Shown: positions 46,185 to 56,570 of the stretch, in pieces
Layout: each line of letters begins with the position of its first letter
Numbering within the stretch: position 1 is the stretch's first letter
Assembly: GCF_036898095.1 (NCBI RefSeq)
Contig: NC_090736.1
Span: 11,864,184-11,928,183 of the forward strand
Direction of reading: 5' to 3'
Origin: Palaemon carinicauda
Lineage: Eukaryota > Arthropoda > Malacostraca > Decapoda > Palaemonidae
DNA length: 64,000 nt
Translations under genes and position numbers: made by a program
Notes under the pieces: model-generated
Seen by the model: the letters and a program-made list of their open reading frames with translations, nothing else
What the model was told of the DNA's origin: nothing
Databases searched by the model: none

Positions 46185-46545
46185 GGGGTTAATGACATCA
46201 GTACACCTCACATGGCGCATTGTAGATTTTATTGAAGGATGTTTGCAGTGTCCTATCAGGCTCTAATTGTTTCCAATTTTCTGTTTTCTAATACACATTT
46301 ATCCTGCTGCCTTTCCTACATCTTGATGTCCAACCTCTTTTTAACTTTTACTACATAGTGCAACTATGGGGTTTTCCCTTCAGTTGCACAGTGGAGTTAA
46401 ATGGCCTTTCTGGCCTCAGCACCAAATCTTATGGTCCAAATTCCATAAATTCAAATCCTAATATGAACAAAGAAACCCTCATGAAAATTTGGGAACAATC
46501 ATCTACTTGTACAAAGGAACCTTTGTTCTCTGAGGAAACTTGAGA
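46185..46545 (+). repeat. SINE-like repeat, copy 2
   Basis: Second copy of the repeat at 45120-45460, with the same order of short blocks and ATGGCCTTTCTGGCC.CAGCAC near the end. Confidence 0.5.
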
Positions 46546-47159
46546 ACAAGAAACCAGCTAATCAGGAACAAATTTGGCAAAAATTTCAACAAATGCATCC
46601 TTAATCAAACTTTTCATATTCTTTTTCTTTCAAGAAGTGAAAGCTGGCTTTTTATTTTGATGTGAAGCAAGATACTTGTACGTGGAGGATGGAATTTACA
46701 TCTAGGTTTTATTAAATCATCCGTATTCTCAAACTTTCTCGGTGCTTTTGCTGGAGTATGATTGTAATCATCCCTGTGTACTGAGTGTTGGTCATGGCCA
46801 CAGATGCTGTGTCATGCATATACATTAAACGGGAGGAAGAAAGCTTTGCTTTTTCCTTCTGCTAATTGGGTGCATCTGCTACCACTGCACCTGTGCTTAC
46901 ACTCCTGGCTTGGCCCCCAGGAAGTATGTGTTAGGAGTAAGGAGACCTTGTAGTTACATTGGTGGGCTTTCAGGTTATAGTGGTGTGTAGGGTTCCCCTA
47001 GTGTTTGCCACATCCCATCAGAGATTGGAGGCACTTCTGTGTTTGTGCTACTGTTGACGAGTATAACCTAAGGAACGTCTTCTAAGAAGTCGGAGAAGTT
47101 CAGTCAGCCATAGTCGTAGGAAATGACTCCTTTTGACACCACCTCTAAGATGTAAGGAG

Positions 47160-48180
47160 GGGTGGATGGCACCCAAGTGGCTCCCGACCCCGTGTTTTGG
47201 CCCCTGCCTCCACCCCTAGGTAGCCAAATGGGACAGGTGTTACAGCCCCATGTTTCAGGACCTTGGGGCTGTGACCCCATGTTGTAGCTCCATGTCCCAG
47301 CCCTAAGCTACCACAGTAGTCAAAAGGGACATGTGTTATGGCGTTCCAGAGAACGTAACTCTATATTGTGACACCACGCCACACCCCAGGCCCTTGGATA
47401 CTCCAGTAGCCAAAAGGGACAGCTGTTATGGCTCTCAAGTTTTGGCCCCCAGGGCAGAGGCATGGTGCTAGAGCAATGACCCCATTATGGCTTTGCATCT
47501 AGCAGCCTTGTCAATGCTCAAGTTCCCAGCTACCTTGGTAGCTGAACAGGACAAGTTTTATGACCCTGTGTTTCAGGCGCCTCCCAGGGCCAAAAAACAT
47601 GGCCACGGCTCAGGTACCCTGCCACTATGGTGGCCAGATCAACTGGTGTTAGGTCTGTGTTTCAGCACCTCCGGACAATGCATCTCACAGGGGCCATGAC
47701 CCAGTATTACAGCTCTGTGCTTTAGCCCTTTAGGGCTGAGGCTTGGGTGCCCATTTAATTCGATAATCGAGCAGAACATGTGTTTCTCACCCCAGAAGAC
47801 AATGCACAGGGCCGAAGCCGTGACACCTAGTCTTGGTCCTACGCATTGTCAACTCCCCGAGGCCTTACGCTCGGGGTCATGAAATGAGGTCACTGAGCTG
47901 ACCCTGTGTATCAGTCCTTGGCTACCATTCTTTCCAGGTGGGTCAGATTATTCAATTTGGAGTTTTGGACCCTAGGGCTGTAATTCCATATCATAGGCCT
48001 CCACCAGGGTCTCTGGGGTTGTGACCAGGTGGGACTGGGTTACAGTTCTGTGTTTCTGGCCCCATGGCCAATGTACAGGGGCAGAAGTTGTGACCCTAGA
48101 TCGTGGATCTAGTTCTCCAGCTATCCTAGTAACCAGAGGGGGAACAGCAGTTTCAGGCCCTGTATACTTTTTGCTCCCTG
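47160..48180 (+). repeat. Degenerate long-period minisatellite
   Basis: The phrase (G)TAGCCAAA(A/T)GGGACAG.TGTTA and variants recur at about 47219, 47318, 47406, 47537 and weakly beyond. CCCCATGTTTCAG, GGGCTGTGACC and CAGGGGC..A recur between them. Period is irregular, ~85-130 bp. The block is GC-rich against its AT-rich surroundings. No coding potential is apparent. Confidence 0.55.
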
Positions 48181-49133
48181 CTTGATGAAGGAGCTTCAGA
48201 ATTTCTTATTTCCCTTTCTGCCTGGACATTGGACTTCTGCTCCTCCCACAACATGCAATACTTGGGTAGAACAAGTTGAGAAAATGGCACCATTCAAAGC
48301 TTCCATTGCGCATTTGCGTGCAGTGAAAGAGCAAGAGTTGAGGACAGAGGGATTTTCTTCCCATGCCTTCAGACATGGACCCAGGATCTTCTCTCCTCCC
48401 CATCCAGCAGAGAGAGGAGTAAGCGTACTCCTTCCATATCAGCAATGTTCAGTGCCAGGGACCCTTTCCCTGCTGTTGTTGGCTTTTCCAGGTCGTCTAC
48501 AGCCTGCAATTATGTGATCAGTTTTGTCTTTGGGACACATCAATCATATTTTGGAAGGCGGGTAATAAATTGCCAGAGCAACCTGCTGTAACTTCCCTGG
48601 CTGAGTGAAAGGGTACTTAGAATTCATCTGCTAGACACTGACCTCTCCAAGGTCTGGACAATCTTAAGTCAAGAGTATTTTTGGTAGACATCCATGCACA
48701 CATTCGTGGGTGCCATGGTCGGAGGGAGGCTACCTGGAATCTGTTTTCAGGAGGGGCCTTGTTCATTGAACAGCACTTCGGTACCCCTCAAGGGCCCGTG
48801 CCATCCCCTGAGCTGCCTGGGTCTCGTCATTCTCAAACAAGCCAGCTCAATATTAGCTTTTTCACTTCTGAACTCACTGGTATAAGGGGTGACTAGGACT
48901 GTCTCCAGACCTTTCCTTTCCTAAACCATGACCGGATCACTCCAACTTCTCAGAAGGAACTGGTGCATGCGCACCCTTTGAGCTACCAAACCTGTTCCTT
49001 CCAGGCAGTGGGGCAAGAGGGTTATATTGTTGCCTGCATTTCCCCTTTTCTTACATCCGAGGGTTGGTGATTCCTTATGTGCCTTTAGGTAAACCAGCAG
49101 TCATAGGCTAGTACCATTAGTAGGAGTCCTTAA
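48181..49133. other. Moderately GC-rich stretch, possibly decayed element
   Basis: Short open frames on the plus strand (48182-48517, 48681-48896) show no known domain. Base composition resembles that of the neighbouring minisatellite and DIRS-type coding rather than the AT-rich host background, which hints at an old element, but nothing firmer can be said. Confidence 0.35.
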
Positions 49134-49172
49134 GAACAGTTACTACCCTCTTGAAGAGGGTAGTAACTGTTC
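49134..49172. repeat. Perfect 39-bp palindrome
   Basis: GAACAGTTACTACCCTCTT, a single G, then AAGAGGGTAGTAACTGTTC: a 19-bp perfect stem. It lies 32 bp before the P-element duplication. Confidence 0.9.
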
Positions 49173-49715
49173 GCCCCCCTAGCGGATTGGTTCGGTCAAG
49201 ATTGCCATGCCCAAGGTCTATAGAATACAAGGTCTACCCATCAGCGGCCCAAACTGTGTTCTCTACTGCGCAGGCTAGCCATGCGGTTATTGATGACGTC
49301 ACACCGCCCCGTGGTCTGATTTACCAGCCTTTGTTTTCCGGTATTTACTATTTTACAGTTTGCTTACAAGGAAGCTGATGTTCAATATTTCAATCTTTCT
49401 TCCATTTCTACGTTAAATAGTTGTGTTAGTATATGTTGGATGTCGAACCATAAATTTTAAAGACCGTTATCAAATTATTTAAGGACAAATCACAAATAAT
49501 TTTGAGCGTGTTTCCACCTAATGATTTGATGAAGGCAGCATTGCCTAAAAATGTAGTTATGACTAAGATTCAGATACTCTTTGTGCTCTAAAAATTATAC
49601 TATCATTTAGATAGAACTAGCGAGTTTTTCTGTAATGTTTATATTTAACGACCTAGGTCCTACCAACGGTAGTCTATGGAAATCTCTAAGCATAATTGTG
49701 CATAATTCGATGATT

Positions 49716-50400
49716 GAAAATCCAGCATCACCGATCGCGTTGTTTGTGTCTTTGCTGATGCTCCACATCTCATGAGACTAATAAGAAACAATTTCTTTGA
49801 TAATGGCTTTCAGCAAATTGACGGTGATTTTGTCCACTGCTCTTTGCTAAGGGAACTTATAATGTAAAAGTGATCTGAAAATATCACATAAATTTGGAGA
49901 AACATATAAGTGTCAGTGGCTTTCAGCGTATGAATGTAAAATTAGCTGTACAATTGATATTAGAAACAATTACGAAATCGCTTAAATATTTCTGTAGCAA
50001 AAGATTATTTTTAGATAAGCATTGGGAAGAAATAAGTCAATTTATCTCTGGAGTTCCGTACGATACAAAGATGTTCAGAAATTAATACGGGTTGATCTTA
50101 CAAAATCAGGATGATTTCATCAATTGCAAGACACCGAGTAAAATCATTGAAGCTAATGGGAAATAATTGTCTTTATTCATTCCAAATAGGATTGGCAGTT
50201 TCTTGTGAATCTTTGCCAATATTGTTAAAAAGGAGAAAATTATATTTAATAAATCATTTTATTGACTTATAGAATGAATCAAGATGGACTTGAACATTTC
50301 CTTACCTTTTTGTGATAAATGGAAGTCTGCTATCAGCACCTAGCGTTAGATACAGTTAAATAGTATCTATTAGAGAAAGACAGTTACCTTATAAGGTCAA
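49716..50400 (+). pseudogene. P-element/THAP9-type transposase remnants
   Basis: 49716-49868 reads KSSITDRVVCVFADAPHLMR, LIRNNFFDNGF, then VHCSLLREL and a stop; this matches the catalytic core block 'VFADAPHLLKLIRN' of P transposases. 49894-50085 continues in another frame with HISVSGFQRMNVKLAVQLIL. Near 50275 the block NQDGLEHFL matches the 'LNQD.LE' motif that follows in the family. Stops and frameshifts separate the blocks. No N-terminal THAP domain was found at the 5' end. Confidence 0.78.
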
Positions 50401-50466
50401 AATATAATACAGATCCCAATTGCAAAATAGATAACTTAACAGCTAGAACCTTTTATATTCTTGATA

Positions 50467-50469
<3 letters not shown>

Positions 50470-50542
<73 letters not shown>
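50470..50542 (+). repeat. (TC)n microsatellite
   Basis: About 36 uninterrupted CT units inside the P element. Confidence 0.98.
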
Positions 50543-50545
<3 letters not shown>

Positions 50546-51604
50546 ATAAAGATGAAAAATCGCTACAACGTGATCTAAGGCTATATGCGATGATATTTTG
50601 TCTGCCCGATGAATGCGACGGTGAAGGAAATGATGTTACAAAAGTATAGGGGAAGTTGATAATTGGACATATGGATGATGCAAAATAGAAAGGTCTAGAC
50701 TGTTTCGCCGGTTCCATTGCCCTCAAGTTTCCCTAATGCACAAATCTGTATCAAAGGGGGACGATTCGTGGGCAGGTATAATTAGCTCAGCAAATAAGGA
50801 ATTAGTGAAGGCATCAAAAGAATTTACTGATCCGATAAAGAATATTGAAAAAAAAAAATAAAAGTTATCACAGAGTAGTAAAAAATAGCATTAGATATTC
50901 CTAATAAAATGGGATTACCACTTTTAGTCACTTATTTTGTTCGTTGACGAAATATTTTTAGAATAATAATATTAACTAAAAGAAATAACTTCTGCAAGGA
51001 AAATAACTATTAAAGTTAGAAGATTGTAAAATGTAATAATCATGATCACTTATTTCTATTATGTGTTTGTACAACTTTATTTTAATAGATATTTTTAAGA
51101 TTTAGTTTTGAGTCATTAGTAAATGATTAGTTTAGAAATGTATCTAAATATGCATGCACATTGCTTAATTGTACATTTGGTGAAACAATATTTCCATAAA
51201 GGATTTGGATAATATTTGTTCTTTTCTGATATGCGACTTTTTAAACCATTTTCCTTAAAAACTTTCTCACAGGAAGTATTTTGTAACGAAATTTAGTCAT
51301 CAAAATAGCTTATAATATTAATTTGTTTCTGAAATAGAAATGTTATTTTCAACGGGATAATGAAGAAAACTGAACTTTTGCAAAGCAAGCTAATGCTGAA
51401 TGGTACTCTTTCGCGGGCCAATGGAGCTCTGTGACGTCACGAAACTTACCCCCACTTAACGTTTACCCCTCTAATCCCCGCTAACCCCCAATTTACCTGC
51501 GCGTGGGTAGACCTCGTATTCTATAGACCTTGGCCATGCCTGTAGCTGTGTAGCATGACACGGGCTCTTGTCGCCGGACAGCCCGTAGATTGCAGACTTT
51601 TAAT

Positions 51605-51640
51605 TAGTAGTAGTAGTAGTAGTAGTAGTAATGATAATAA
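51605..51640 (+). repeat. (TAG)n/(TAA)n microsatellite
   Basis: About eight TAG/GTA units followed by ATAATAAT. Possibly the tail of a retroposed fragment. Confidence 0.85.
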
Positions 51641-51970
51641 TTTGGTATATTTACATGAAAAGCCATTTCTGTTACCAGCATCACTTAATTACTGGTAAAC
51701 ATCTTATTGATTTATCTAGAATCAACAGGCTTTAGTTGCCATCATTTAAATACTCGTGCTATGGAAATATAAGTTATACAGTCATTCTGAAACCCATCAA
51801 AGCATTCCATAACTTCGAAGTCACAAAAGAATCATAATAAGAAACCCATTAGATTTACCATGCAAAACAAACGATGCCAATTCAAATGATTTTGTCATGA
51901 TTAAAGAAAAAAAGAAAAAAAATCTGAGTTAGTGAGAACATCGGGTGGAAAGATTTAATAATACAGTACA

Positions 51971-52183
<213 letters not shown>

Positions 52184-52689
52184 GTATGTGTGTTTGTGTG
52201 TGTGTATTGAAAACATTAGTGGAAAGCATTGATCCAATCATTTTATTAAGGTTTTTAGCCACTGAAATAAGAGAACACCGGTGGGTTTAATTCCTGATTT
52301 GATAAGAATTGCAGGGAAAAGTTATCAACAAGGTATTAAATTTCCCCTCCAATAAAAATAAAATGTAAACAAATAGATTAGACAGAATAGTAATGGAATT
52401 AATTTTATGATATTTGTACTGTATATCATTGAATCTTTCTACTCATAGGTCACACATAAAAGAAACTCTATAAAAAGTTATTTTGCTGAAGATTGTCCTT
52501 TGTGTCATTAGGAAAAGCTTACTTATTGTAGAAAAAAGATAGAAGATTCTGCCAAAACTTGTGATTGTTCATACTTAGTAAGAGATGTAAAGATTTTACA
52601 ATGAATGCAGAAAAAAAAGAGGTGACGTCTTCATGGCAAACTTGACCATGTATACTTATATTTATCTATTTCCTTTTCTCCTTGTTGGC

Positions 52690-52795
52690 AATTTGATGCC
52701 CTGTGGGTTATAGTAAAGTACCTATAGGTACTCTAGATTATAGTATCCTGCTTTTCTAACTAGTGTTGTAGCTGAGATAATAATAATAATATATC
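52690..52795 (+). repeat. SINE-like tail with (AAT)n
   Basis: TTTGATGCCCTGTGGGTTAT, ATCCTGCTTTTCTAACTAG, TGTTGTAGCTGAG, (ATAATA)n. The same end occurs at 54640-54705 (TTTTCCAGCTAGGGTTGTAG, CTTAGTAAG, (TAA)n) and in part at 27960-28030. A shared 3' end with a short tandem tail points to one retroposon family. Confidence 0.55.
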
Positions 52796-53074
52796 ATCTT
52801 AATAGTCTCCAACCGTACCCCCCCCCCCCTCCCCCATTGGCCCCGGGCGACCGAACTATACACTTTCAGGCGCTTAAGAAAGTAGTTCACTCATGCGTCA
52901 TTGCAACAAATTTAGTTCAATCTGAATTATATAGGCGCCCTTTCGTGGTCTCATTTTTTAGGCAAATAGCACTATCATAATCACGAGATTTTAATGAATT
53001 CTTTCTGTGATTGTATAAAGGGAGATCTAGAATTCTACGTTCACACTAATGGCAAAGGATCTTCAAGTTCAAGA

Positions 53075-54190
53075 AGAAAACTCAAAGACTATATACTGAA
53101 GGAAGATAGGAAGGCTCAGGCTTTTAACCCACAAATGAGTGTGCTATGAAAAGATGCCAGATACTCCCATGCGAAACGAATGGCTCCATCTGTTGAGCGA
53201 GCAACCAAACATTCAGAGCGGTAATGCTTACGGGTATATAGGATGGAATTCGATTGTAAACTTTGCGACATATTTGTTCATAATTTGCATTACTATGTCA
53301 GTATATTTTGATCATATATTCATGATATTCTTAAATTTTAGGTAACTAAATTGCAAATTATGTTTCTCAGTCTATTTTTTAGAAATTCAATAGCTATATC
53401 TCTTGTGATTTAGTTAATTTTCTTGCAAATTTAAGTATTGTACAGTATATTACAACCATTTTTAAATGTTCTGTACAATACCACATTCGAATAAATTAAA
53501 ACATACTGTATATCTGATTTGTTAAACTTAGCCACAAATGCTTATGTGTAGGCATACATTTAATTGCAGTATGTAGGCCACTGTAAGATGGAGAGATATT
53601 AGGTGTATAAAAACACAATTGTATTTTATTTTTTATTGAAATGGAAAAGCATGATGCACTCATGTATAGTTTAGTATTATAAACTAATAAATGTATAAAT
53701 GTACAATCAGAAGGATCAAAATAACACAAAATTGTATCACACACAAAAATAATCAAACGGGGGTTGGAAATAGCCAACAAAAAATGAAAACAAGAGAGAT
53801 TTACTGTGGATGCCTTACCTTAATCTTACATCCAATATCAGTGGGGCTTACTCATTAGCAGCACATACTGCATGTATTATACTGTTTGGACTCACCGTTC
53901 TTTGTCCTTAGGGAACCTGTGAAATACCAAATGAGGATCGGTTTCTTTTTGTTTATGGCACACAACACACTTGTGTGACTTCTTTACTGTCGGCGCCATT
54001 TTTTCGTTTGAGTCAACTATCAAATTCTGAATATAAACAAACAGACGACAAACGATGTATAGCTACAACGCCATCTGAAATTGGAGCAACCAACTATTGG
54101 GTTCACTTTGTAGTTGCCAGCTAGCGTATTAACATTCTATTTTGAGCTTTCCTATCTTCCTTCAGTATGTATATAGTCTTTGAGAAAACT
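53075..54190 (-). mobile_element. TIR element carrying a THAP exon
   Basis: Left arm CTCAAAGACTATATACTGAA plus GGAAGATAGGAAGGCTCA (about 53080-53117) is matched inverted at about 54143-54184, with a 4-bp indel. The interior is 1.0 kb and AT-rich. Near the right end a minus-strand exon starts a THAP domain, but no catalytic domain follows, so this looks like an internally deleted derivative of a THAP-encoding (P-like) transposon. No clear duplication was found. Confidence 0.6.
53896..53999 (-). CDS. N-terminal THAP zinc-finger half exon
   Basis: ATG at 53999 in good context (GAAAAAATGG). The translation starts MAPTVKKSHKCVVCHKQKE, continues HLVFHRFPKDKER, and is cut by GTGAGT, a strong donor. 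C-x2-C followed by FHRFPKD at the right distance is the N-terminal half of a THAP domain, a DNA-binding zinc finger used by P-element transposases and THAP proteins. The second half (Trp, C-x2-H) was not found downstream on this strand within the element. It is either a relic of the transposase first exon or, less likely, a host THAP gene exon. Confidence 0.65.
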
Positions 54191-56309
54191 GTACACAAGG
54201 TCATAGTTGGTCCTGGCTGGCGTCATAAGACCAATAGTGTAATTTTTAATGTTTGCTGCCTAAGTGATTGAAGAAATCATCTTGCTTATCGGGAATTGTG
54301 GCAAATTTGATCGTAGGTTAGTTATATTACATGACACGTTCATTGGGAAAATTATCTTAGTGGCATAACAACCCGCCATTTCTTAGCTCTGATCGATCAT
54401 AAACTAAGCCTCTCGATTAGGGTGTCGTGTGTGAAGTATCCCTTGTGATTACCAAATTTTGTTATAGTAACCCTTGTGATTAGCAAAGTCTGAAGTCAAC
54501 CTTTGCTACGCTTAAAGGTTTGTTGGATTAACTGGTCCATATATTAAAGTATGACAATTCGGGCTGGGTCACTTATATGTAGGTAATTGGGTCCCCAAGT
54601 TTTTGTCCACCAAAATACTCCGACAATCCAATGGTCAAAGATCTTGCTTATAGCTCTTTGGTTTTCCAGCTAGGGTTGTAGCTTAGTAAGTAATAATAAT
54701 AATATAGCTGTCATTCATGTATGCTGAATGTAGTCCATCAAGTAGGTGAAGGTCACTGTCGATGCTCGTTCTATCAGGGTAGGAAGGCCGCCAGGACAAG
54801 CTCAGTATAGAGAAAGGGCAAAGCACGGAGATGGATTAAATGGTAACATCCACTTATAGACACGTTGCTGTAGATGTAGAGCCCTCCACATGCTGGGAAA
54901 ACATAGAATAAAACAAACTAATACATTTATGAAATCTTGTAGATACTCTTAAGCCTACTATACTTTTTTTTTTTTCAAAGTTGGCAATGAACTCTTTAAC
55001 ATCAGGGTGTAAAGGAACAGCACAGAAAACCTGAAAAATTATTTATGGTGGGACAGAGTAGCTTGTGTAATAGAGCGCTCATCAATAAGAATAAAAAAAT
55101 TTGGGAGCCTTTGTAGGGTGACGACCAGATCCGTTTTCATTCATAGAAAATGGGAATATTATAAAGTGGGGTGGACTGTGGCCGTCATTCTAAAATCGAG
55201 TTCGTAGAAAACTGGAATATTCTGAACTGTGGCCGTCGTTCTAAAAACGATTTTGGCGGGAGAAGCTAACTTAAAAAACCCACCTAACCTATGCTATAAG
55301 CTGTATCCTTACCCAGGGGGGCTTCGCCCTCCCGGACCCCCCCCCTTACCTACTACGGGAGCGAGAAGATTCGTGGCCGGAGTAAGAACTCGAGCCACAA
55401 ATTTTCAGGTAATTTAGGGTTTTCGGCAAAAAACATAAAAGTGTGCGTTTAAGCACATATTTAAGATCCGTAGACCATATCCAAACGTTTTTATTCTATA
55501 CAAGATAACAGTCGGAGCGATAATAAGCAAATTAGGACGCTTGGCCGTAGCGCTACAAACTACCCAAAATTTGAAATATTGCTAACCTTACCTTTTGGAT
55601 TTTGTCTAGATATAAAGACAAACTCTAGAGAACCTGCTTTATGTCCTGTAAGTTTTTGTATAAAAGGACTTACCGAGAACAATTAAAAACTTTAAACTAA
55701 CCATCTAGGTACCAGCGCCTTGTGTTCGCTAATGTTTCAAACTAGTGGTACGTTTCAAAAAGCAAGTGGTGCTTATCGCCGGCATTGTCTCCCCTGAAGA
55801 AGCCCAGTTGGATAAAATCTAAAGTCAACTGCAGTTGAATAATTGAATATAAATGTAATCAAATATTTAAAATAGTATGAATGTGTGTAATATGCAAATC
55901 AAAATGCAGTTCTTTCACTTGTTCCTTTATTTGTAAGACAAAATACGAAACAAACACTCAACATTGTGATATGAATTTGTTAACTAAAAAGTTACAATAA
56001 ATATCAATTGTTCCTACATGTCATCCAATCCTAAGACTTATGTTAGGAGTATGACTTCAGCGAAACTGGAAATGGCGTTAAAACTTTAAACGAGGTACAG
56101 TATTGTAAATAGTAGTCCTGTAGCTGGCAGATATCAGGTTGGTCCTGCACACTCATCAGGTAGTGTAGCCTTTGTGACTTTGCCTGCTATTTTAATTTTT
56201 TGCTTTATCTTTCAAATTACTGTAGATTATTGGTCTTGTGGACAGTCATGTCCAAGAGATGTTACAATTGTTTGTTCCGTAACTGAAATACAAACCACGC
56301 TATTTACAT
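54191..56309. other. Intergenic, fragments of repeats
   Basis: Contains the SINE-like tail at 54630-54705 and a tandem duplication at 55135-55252. The latter gives (C/G)(A/T)TAGAAAA.(G/T)GGAATATT and GACTGTGGCCGTC(A/G)TTCTAAAA(A/T)CGA twice. Next comes CAGGGGGGCTTCGCCCTCCC with a C-run (55314-55347). No supported gene. Confidence 0.45.
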
Positions 56310-56570
56310 GGGGTAATTACTTCGGCATAGCTGAATGACGAGCCATTAGAATTTTAACGAGGGTTTACTACCCCACCGCAAGTTAGCGGGGGTTAGGGAG
56401 GGATAGCTTGCTACCCCCTCCCCACACACACACACACCAGTGAGTGCTTCACTTTACTTTTGGCTCGGGCGGAGAACAGACCTGTCTGGTCTTTCCCTCG
56501 CTTTGACTGCCATTAATCTGTTTTTGGTTTTTCTTCCTCACAGTGTGTTTGAAGTTGGCCTATACTGATT

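Larger units (their letters stand above)
44295..47159. other. Intergenic, SINE-like repeats
   Basis: No supported gene. The minus-strand 155-codon frame at 44741-45208 overlaps a repeat and has no domain. At 45660-45800 the phrase GT(A/T)TC..GTTTCGTATCATGAA occurs twice in near-tandem. Two copies of a SINE-like repeat lie inside and are listed separately. Confidence 0.4.
49212..51532 (+). mobile_element. P-element family transposon, decayed
   Basis: 2.3 kb, bounded by 29-bp TIRs (CAAGGTCTATAGAATAC, then A or G, then AGGTCTACCCA; one mismatch) and a perfect 8-bp duplication GCCATGCC (49204-49211 and 51533-51540). An 8-bp duplication and ~30-bp TIR are P-element traits, and transposase fragments inside agree. 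Both subterminal regions contain GACGTCAC. A (TC)n tract interrupts it at 50470. Confidence 0.85.

Noticed and set aside
50461..50649. Ser-Leu repeat ORF
   Set aside because: Translation of the (TC)n tract with a short P-element remnant after it. No gene start or domain.
56385..56400. Relationship between the GTTAGCGGGGGTTAGGGAGG leader of DIRS-3 and the GGGGATTAGAGGGG stretch in the P-element right end (51440-51490, inverted)
   Set aside because: Only short G-rich word similarity, with no continuing alignment on either side.
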